DNA of 64,000 nucleotides, taken from Callorhinus ursinus. Its lineage: Eukaryota; Chordata; Mammalia; Carnivora; Otariidae. The notes below the pieces were generated by a model. That model saw only the letters and a list, made by a program, of their open reading frames with translations, was not told the DNA's origin and made no database searches. Each line of letters starts with the position of its first letter. Positions within the stretch are counted from its first letter, which is position 1. A program made the position numbers and the translations under genes. Below, in pieces: positions 57,033 to 64,000 of the stretch. The DNA is taken from assembly GCF_003265705.1 (NCBI RefSeq), contig NW_020312785.1:23219182-23283181 (forward strand), given 5' to 3'.

Positions 57033-60000
57033 ATGACAATTAATTCATATCTTTCAATAATCACTCTCAACGTGAATGGCCTAAATGCTCCCACAAAACG
57101 GCACAGGGTTGCAGATTGGATAGAAAGATAGGACCCATCCATATGCTGCCTACAAAAGACTCATTTTGAACCTAAAGATACATCCAGACTGCAAGTGAAG
57201 GGATGTAGATCCATCTTCCATGCCAGCGGACCTCAAAAGAAAGCTGGGGTAGCAATTCTTATATCAGACAAATTAGATTTTAAACTAAAGTCTGTAATTA
57301 GAGACACAGAAGGACACTATATCATTCTTAAAGGGTCTATCCAACAAGAAGATCTAACAATTGTAAATATCTATGCCCCCAACATGGGAGCAGCCATCTA
57401 CACAAGCCAACTGTTAACCAAAATAAAGAGTCATATTGATAACAATACGTTAATTGTAGGAGACCTCAATACTCCACTCTCAGCAATGGACAGATCATCT
57501 AAGCAGAAAAGCAACAAGGAAACAAGAGCTTTGAATGATACACTGGATCAGATGGACCTCATAGATATTTACAGAACATTCCACCCTAAAACAACAGAAT
57601 ACTCATTCTTCTCGAGCGCACATGGAACTTTCTCCAGAATAGACCACATACTGGGTCACAGATCAGGTCTCAACTGATACCAAAAGATTGAGATTATTCC
57701 CTGCATATTCTCAGACCCCAGTGCTTTAAAACTGGTACTCAATCACAAGAAAAAAATTGGCAGAAATTCAAACACTTGGAAGCTAAAGACCACTCTTTAT
57801 GTTTGGGGGGCGCCTGGGTGGCTCAGTTGTTAAGCATCTGCCTTCGGCTCAGGTCATGATCTCAGGGTCCTGGGATCGAGCCCCACATAGGGCTCCCTTG
57901 CTTCTCCCTCAGCCACTCCCCCTGCTTGTGTTTCCTCTCTCTCTGTCTCTCTCTCTGTCAAATAAATAAAATAAAATCTTTTAAAAAAAAAGAAAAGAAA
58001 GAATGTTTGGGTCAAACAGGAAATCAAAGAAGAACTTAAACAATTCATGGAACTCAATGAGAATGAAAACACATCGGTCCAAAACCTATGGAATACTGCA
58101 AAGGCAGTCCTAAGGGGGAAATACATAGCCATCCAAGCCTCACTCAAAAAAATAGAAAAATCCCGAGTTCACCAACTAACTCTACACCTTAAAGAACTAG
58201 AGAAAAAGCAACAAATGATGCCTAAGCCACGCATTAGAGGGGAAATAATTAAAATTAAGCAGAGATCAATGAATTAGAAACCAGAAACACAGTAGATCAG
58301 ATCAATGAAACTAGAAGTTGGTTCTTTGAAAGAATTAATAAGACTGATAAACCACTGGCCAGACTTATCCAAAAGAAAAGAGAAAGGACCCAAATTAATA
58401 AAATTATGAATGAAAGGGGAGTGATCACGACTAACACCAACGAAATAGAAACAATTATTAGAAATTATTATCAACAACTATATACTAATAAACTGAGCAA
58501 CCTGGATGAAATGGAGGCCTTCCTCCAAACCTATAAGCTGCCAAGACTGAAACAGGAAGAAATTGACAACCTGAATAGGTCAATAACCAGTAACGAGATT
58601 GAAGCAGTGATAAAGAACCTCCCAAAAAAATAAGAGTCCAGGGCCTGATGGATTCCCTGGGGAATTCTACCAAACATTCAAAGAAGAAATAATACCTATT
58701 CTCCTGAAGCTGTTTCAAAAAATAGAAACAGAAGGAAAACTTCCAAACTCATTCTATGAGGCCAGCATTACCTTAATCCCCAAACCAGGCAAAGACCCCA
58801 TCAAAAAGGAGAATTTCAGACCAATATCCCTGATGAATATAGATTCCAAAATCCTCAACAAAATCCTAGCTAATAGGATCCAACAATACATTAAAGGATC
58901 ATCCACCATGACCAAGTGGGATTTATCCCCGGGATGCAAGGGTGGTTCAACATTCACAAATCAATCAATGTGATAGAACACATTAATAAGAGGAGGGAGA
59001 AGAACCATATGGTCCTCTCAATTGATGCACAAAAAGCATTTAACAAAATACAACATCCTTTCCTGATTAAAACTCTGAAGAGTATAGGGATAGAGGGAAC
59101 ATTCCTCAAGTTCGTAAAATCCATCTATGAAGAACCCACAGCAAATATCCTCAATGGGGAAAAGCTGAGAGCCTTCCCCTTAAGATCAGGAAGACGTCAA
59201 GGATGCCCACTCTCACCACTACTGTTCAACATAGTACTAGACGTCCTAGAAACAGCAATCAGAAAACAAAGAAATAAAAGGTATTCAAATTGGCAAAGAA
59301 GAAGTCAAACTCCCTCTTTACACAGATGACATGATACTTTATGTGGAAAACCCAAAAGACTCCACCCCCAAATTACTAGAACTCATACAGCAATTCAGTA
59401 ATGTGGCAGGATACAAAATCAATGCACAGAAATCAGCTGCTTTCTTATACGCTAACAACGCAACTGTAGAAAGAGAAATTAGAGAAATGATTCCATTTAC
59501 AATAGCACCAAAAACCTTAAGATACCTTGGAATAAACCTAACCAAAGAGGTAAAGGATCTATACTCTAGGAACTACAGAACACTCATGAAAGAAATTGAA
59601 GAAGACACAAAAAGATGGAAAAATATTCCATGCTCATGGATCGGAAGAATAAACATTGTTAAAATGTCTATGCTACCCAGAGCAATCTATACCTTCAATG
59701 CCATCCCAATCAAAATGCCAATGACATTTTTCAAAGTGCTGGAAAAAACAATCCTAAAACTTGTATGGAATCAGAAAAGACCCCGAATCGCCAAGGAAAT
59801 GTTGAAAAAGAAAAACAAAGCTGGGGGCATCACGTTGCTCGATTTCAAGCTATATTACAAAGCTGTGATCACCAAGACAGCATGGTACTGGCACAAAAAC
59901 AGACCAATGGAACAGAATAGAGAACCCAGAAATGAACCCTCAACTCTATGGTCAAATAATCTTTGACAAAGCAGGAAAAAACATGCAATGGAAAAAAGAC

Positions 60001-61040
60001 AGTCTCTTCAATAAATGGTGCTGGGAAAATTGGACAGCCACATGCAGAAGAATGAAACTCAACCATTCTCTAACACCATACACAAAGATAAACTCAAAGT
60101 GGATGAAAGACCTCAATGTGAGACAGGAATCCATCAAAATCCTAGAGGAGAATATAGGCAGTAACCTCTTTGACATCACCCACAGCAACTTCTTTCAAGA
60201 TACATCTCCAAAGCTAGTGAAACAAAAGCAAAAATGAACTTTTGGGACTTCATCAAGATAAAAAGCTTCTGCACAGCAAAGGAAACAGTCAACAAAACAA
60301 AGAGGCAACCCACAGAATGGGAGAAGATATTTGCAAATGACACTACAGATAAAGGGCTGGTATCCAAGATCTATAGAGAACTTCTCAAACTCAACACCCA
60401 AAAAACAAATAATCAAGTCAAAAAGTGGGCAGAAGATATGAAAAGACACTTCTCTGAAGAAGACATACAAATGGCTAACAGACACATGAAAAAATGTTCA
60501 TCATCATTAGCCATCAGGGAAATTCAAATCAAAACCACACTGAGATACCACCTTACACCAGTTAGAATGGCAAAAATGGACAGGGAAAGAAACAACAAAT
60601 GTTGGAGAGGTTGTGGAGAAAGGGGAACCCTCTTACACTGTTGGTGGGAATGCAAGTTGGTACAGCCACTTTGGAAAACAGTGTGGAGGTGCCTCAAAAA
60701 TTTAAAAATAGAGCTACCCTATGACCCAGCAATTGCACTACTGGCTATTTACCCCAAAGACACAGATGTAGTGAAAAGAAGGGCCATATGCACCCCAATG
60801 TTCATAGCAGCAATGTCCACAATAGCCAAACTGTGGAAAGAGCCGAGATGCCCTTCAACAGATGAATGGATAAAGAAGATGTGGTCCATATATACAATGG
60901 AATATTACCCAGCCATCAGAAAGGATGAATACCCAACTTTTACGTCAACATGGATGGGACTGGAGGAGATGATGCTAAGTGAAATAAGTCAAGCAGAGAA
61001 AGTCAATTATTATATGGTTTCACTTATTTGTGGAACATAA
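57033..61040 (+). pseudogene. L1 ORF2 (endonuclease / reverse transcriptase), broken
   Basis: ORF2p nicks DNA and copies L1 and SINE RNAs. From ATG 57033 the endonuclease starts (L-N-V-N-G-L-N) and meets TAG at 57129. Its later motifs are visible (I-Y-A-P-N, G-D-L-N-T, S-R-I-D-H), but the usual Q-E-T-H reads Q-K-T-H, losing a catalytic glutamate. A TGA follows at 57675, then a SINE at 57808-58002, and stops at 58275 and 58631. The RT shows [12 protein letters not shown] and Y-T-D-D at 59319-59330 (usually F-A-D-D), with a frame change near 59270 and others near 59905 and 60225. The Cys-rich C-terminus (C-W-R-G-C-G and C-W-W-E-C) and the end at 61040 remain. Confidence 0.94.
57808..58002 (+). 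mobile_element. SINEC inserted in L1 ORF2
   Basis: Head 'ggggcgcctgggtggctcag' (one more G from the TSD side), 'ggatcgagccccac' B-box region, a body shortened between the B box and the CT-rich part, '(tctctctc)gtcaaataaat' and an A tail. The TSD 'atgtttggg' lies at 57799-57807 and 58003-58011. ORF2 homology stops and resumes exactly at these edges, so this SINE is younger than the L1. Confidence 0.96.
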
Positions 61041-61357
61041 GGAAGAGCATGGAGGACACTAGGAGAAGGAAGGCAAAAAAGAGGGGGGTGGAATTGGAGG
61101 GAGAGATGAACCCTGAGAGACTATGGACTCTGAGAAACAAACAAGGCTTTAAAGGGGATGAGGGTGGGGGGATGAGTTAGCCCGGTGATGGGTATTAAGG
61201 AGGGCACATACTGCATGGAGCACTGGGTGTTGTATGAAAACGATGGATCTTGGATCACCACATCAAAAACTAATGAGGTATTGTATGGTGACTAACATAA
61301 TAAAATTTAAAAAAATAAAAAAATAAAATAAATAAAAATAAGTAAAAGTATGCACAA

Positions 61358-61554
61358 ATAAAAATATCAACCACTAACACCTGTTTATCCATTGACTTAG
61401 GGAATAGTTATTGAAACCTCTTCTGCTAAATACTAAGAATATAGAAGAAAATCAAGATACAGTCATTGCTTGCTTATGAACATGCAGAAAAATATTGTCG
61501 ATTACCTGGAATCATAGCAAATAATCTCAATATACACTAAAATAATATGATATG
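61358..61554. other. Short AT-rich gap, possible antisense L2
   Basis: 'gctaaatactaagaatatag' with 'aagatacagtcattgcttgc' vaguely resembles an antisense L2 end block. Confidence 0.35.
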
Positions 61555-61870
61555 AACAGTAAGGTTTATCTCATAAATACAAGATGGTATAACCATAAGA
61601 AAATTTTTTTGCTAATTATATTGTTAATTAAAAGGGAAAAAACACAGTCATAGGAAGAGATGACAAAAAGTCTTTTGACAATATCTAAAATATTTCTGGC
61701 ATTTGTGTGGCAAACAGGGGATAGAAAATATTCTTGACACAAAAAGTATAAATTAGAAATAACTATAGAGATTCTGCCAAAAGGGTGGAATCACAAGAGA
61801 GAATCTCATTCAAGTCAGAAACAAGCACCCTATATTGCCATTGTTATTCAACAGCCTAGAAGTTGTAAAT
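61555..61870 (+). repeat. Ancient L1 ORF2 fragment (RT region)
   Basis: 'aagtcttttgacaatatcta' (F-D-x-I block), 'attcttgacacaaaaagtat', 'agagagaatctcattcaagt' and 'accctatattgccattgtta' with 'ttcaacagcctagaag' follow the order of the L1 reverse-transcriptase core (the last is the P-L-x-x-L-L-F-N block). It is far more decayed than the neighbouring 6-kb L1 and separate from it. Confidence 0.7.
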
Positions 61871-63027
61871 TTTAAAAAGGAAGTAATGAACAAACAAGGG
61901 TACAGACCCTAGAAAGGAAAAAATAAAGTGATAATTATTAGCATATCTATGTGTGTTTGTGAATGAAAAAAACATGCAAAAGTGTTCATCAAACTGTCAA
62001 TGACCACCTTGAAAAGAAGTGAAATTGCAACAATGAGAAATTGCAGCTTTTTCATTTTTCTGTTTATCATTCTGTGTTTGACATGATGCGAGTGGTCACC
62101 GCTTTGTACATATATACATAAAAAACACATTCCCTGCACGCGCAGAGGTGCATTAAGGAAAAGAGCCATATCTATGATCAACCAACCACTTTGTAATACA
62201 GAGCAGCCATAACAGCCCTTACACGGACTTAAAGAGAACAGAGGAGGAAGTAACCAATATGGTATCAGGCAAGATTTTGGAAAGGGATGGGAGTGAGAAA
62301 AAATAAATACTTTCAAGGAATGAAAATAAAGAGTGTAATATTAAGGGGTATGAAAACATAACTTATTCTGTGAGAGCAAATCATTCCATGAGGCTAGGAG
62401 CATACGGTGTAGGAGAAGAAAAGGCAGGGGAGAGTCCCATGTTGAAAAAAGGGAATTTGATCAGATTGTATTACTTGCTTATCATGCCAAGGAGATGAGA
62501 CTTAACTTCATACCAGTGGCAACCATACATTTTTATTTATGTACAGCTAAAAAAGGTTAAAAACTATTTATCCCTTGTAATATGTATATGTATACTATAC
62601 ACTATATATGCTGTAAGATATATACTATGCTGTTGAAAAACTAGATACCTATTTTATATTTCCAAATTGAATCTAAACAATTTTAGAGTAATTTTAAATA
62701 GTTTCAAAGTATAAATTTCTGATATCCTACCTATATGTGTGTTATATAACACACACATATATAAAGTTTAAATTTTAGTTAAATTTGCAAATTTTTGAGC
62801 TCTAGAGAGTTCATTTAAGGAAAATATCCTCCATGTGAGCTCAATGAAAAAAGGAGTCCTCTCATTAAAACCCATCATTCATATCAGAATGTCACTTCTC
62901 AATAAGTAAGTAGGTATTTAGGCAAATCGGTAGGTGTTTAGGTAGACAGACAAATAATCACACAGATAAATTGATTATAAAATGAAGCCTTGATGAAAAT
63001 AAATCACCTGGTTGAAATAAGATACAG
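61871..63027. other. Unassigned sequence
   Basis: 1.15 kb without a gene. The 135-codon minus-strand frame at 61909-62316 has no motif I recognise. A near-perfect AT/GT inverted repeat lies at about 62732-62762. Confidence 0.4.
62732..62762. repeat. AT/GT palindrome
   Basis: 'tatatgtgtgttatataaca' followed by 'cacacatatata' folds on itself with one two-base slip. Likely a by-product of dinucleotide slippage. Confidence 0.7.
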
Positions 63028-63044
63028 CCCCTTTCAAAAAATTT

Positions 63045-63238
63045 TTTTTAAAGATTTTATTTATTTATTTGAGAGATAGCGTGAGAGAGAGAGATCAGAG
63101 ATCATGAGCAGGGGGGAGGGGCAGAGGGAGAAGCAGACTCCCCGCTGAGCAGGGAGCCCGACATGGGACTCGATCATCATGACCTGAGCCAAAGGCAGAT
63201 GCTTAAACAACTTAACCAACCAATCACCCCGGCTCCCC
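63045..63238 (-). mobile_element. SINEC, antisense
   Basis: The + strand begins T-rich with 'agattttatttatttatttg', runs through a GA-rich body, 'ccccgctgagcagggagccc', the B-box complement 'gggactcgatc', and a decayed head complement near 63225-63238. Flanks 'cctttcaaaaaattt'-like (63030-63044) and 'ccttcaaaatttc' (63239-63251) form an imperfect TSD. Confidence 0.93.
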
Positions 63239-63358
63239 TCCTTCAAAATTTCTTACTGAAGCCCTTTATTTCGGCTTTGTTCTCAGGGAAATCACTCTCA
63301 GAAGCTATGCATTCTTGAAATGTTTTTTTGTTGTTGTTGTTTATAACCCTGGAGATTT

Positions 63359-63496
63359 TTTTTTTTTTTTTTAAGTAGACTCCACACCCAGCCTTGGTGG
63401 AGTGCAACACTGGGCTTGAACTCACGACCCTGAGATCAAGACCTGAACTGAGATCAAGAGTCAGATGCTTAACCAACTGAGCCACTCAGGAGCCCC
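63359..63496 (-). mobile_element. Short older SINEC-type SINE, antisense, 13-bp TSD
   Basis: T run, 'aagtagactccacacccagc', 'gggcttgaactcacgaccct' (B-box complement), repeated 'gagatcaag' units, and the head complement 'ctgagccactcaggagcccc'. It lacks the CT-rich body, like the copies at 31.96 and 17.57 kb. The TSD 'accctggagattt' (63346-63358) recurs with one mismatch at 63497-63509. Confidence 0.94.
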
Positions 63497-63509
63497 ACCC
63501 TGGAGGTTT

Positions 63510-64000
63510 CTGTAGCTGAGGAATGTGCAAAACACCATCCAGGATGGGTGAGAAAAAAGTAAAAGGGTGATTATGAAAGGAGAGTGGGGAAAGGAGGACC
63601 TGTGAACAGCAAGATCATTCTCAGGAAGATCCATTTTCGGAGAAAACATACATGGAAATTGGAGATGTGAAACTGAATTTCATTAAAAGTATGACTTCAC
63701 ATCCCTACAAAGTCTTCCTGTGGCCAAGGAGTACAAGTATCTCAGTTTACAAACCACTCCCATTGACAAGAAAGACCGATGACAGATTTTTAAATACAGA
63801 AGTGATCTCATAATATTAGTGTTTAAGAAAGATACCTATCTCATCACTATTGTATTCCAAGTGCCAGATGGTGCTGAAACCCATAAAATAATCAATAAAT
63901 ATCTATAGATAACAATGAAGTAATCAACAAATGAACTAATAAGCAAGTAAATTGGGAACCTTAGAGAATAAGAAGCATGGGTTTCCTATTCTTGGCACTC
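63510..64000. other. Unassigned sequence
   Basis: 490 bp to the window edge with no recognisable gene or repeat. Confidence 0.45.

Larger units (their letters stand above)
55172..61320 (+). mobile_element. Near full-length, inactive carnivore L1 (LINE-1)
   Basis: 6.1 kb including a later SINE. The order is 5' UTR (55172-56058), ORF1 relic, an 80-bp gap, ORF2 relic, and a 3' UTR of the B type only (61041-about 61310) with AATAAA at 61299 and an A-rich end. It appears complete at the 5' end, beginning near 'gactgggaaagatggcagag', like full-length L1s of other mammals. Both ORFs are broken in many places, so it cannot move itself. Its TSD is hidden because it landed in A-rich DNA: 'aaataaaataaa'-type sequence lies on both sides. 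Confidence 0.95.

Overview
The window is non-coding mammalian DNA, AT-rich and full of transposon fossils. At least twelve tRNA-derived SINEs carry the head 'GGCGCCTGGGTGGCTCAG', and several end in a pyrimidine-rich body followed by 'GTCAAATAAATAAA'. This is the Can-SINE (SINEC) hallmark of carnivores. The body resembles copies from bears, seals and mustelids (Arctoidea) more than the dog or cat versions, so an arctoid carnivore is my inference. I found no convincing exon, tRNA, rRNA or intact gene. The stretch is intergenic or lies within a long intron.

Layout. 1-11.8 kb holds old MIR, L2 and ancient L1 pieces, a MER5A-type DNA transposon, a probable solo LTR and two SINEs. 11.8-15.5 kb has almost no recognisable repeats. 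15.5-20 kb holds ancient L1 3' ends, a SINE split by an L1, and an L1 copy with an inverted 5' part. 20-33 kb is mostly unassigned sequence with an antisense L2, two SINEs, ancient repeats and an LTR-like block. 33.3-36.5 kb is almost all sense-strand L2, including a relic of its reverse transcriptase. 36.5-50 kb is sparse: SINEs, an old L1 3' UTR, a hAT-like element and L2 tails. 50.2-51.3 kb is an antisense L2 interrupted by an L1 3' end. 55.17-61.32 kb is a near full-length but dead L1, sitting in the A-tail of one SINE and itself broken by another. 61.5-64 kb has an ancient L1 fragment and two more SINEs.

The elements do not act as a system; they record relative age. SINEs depended on L1 machinery for copying, which explains the poly(A) tails and the 10-20 bp target-site duplications (TSDs) flanking most of them. 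The best leads are the L1 structures: a copy with two different 3' UTR modules in tandem (50.6 kb), a second copy whose inversion breakpoints fit the same two-module layout (19.1 kb), and two nested insertions whose order can be read from the TSDs. Family names rest on recognition by eye, not on a database search.
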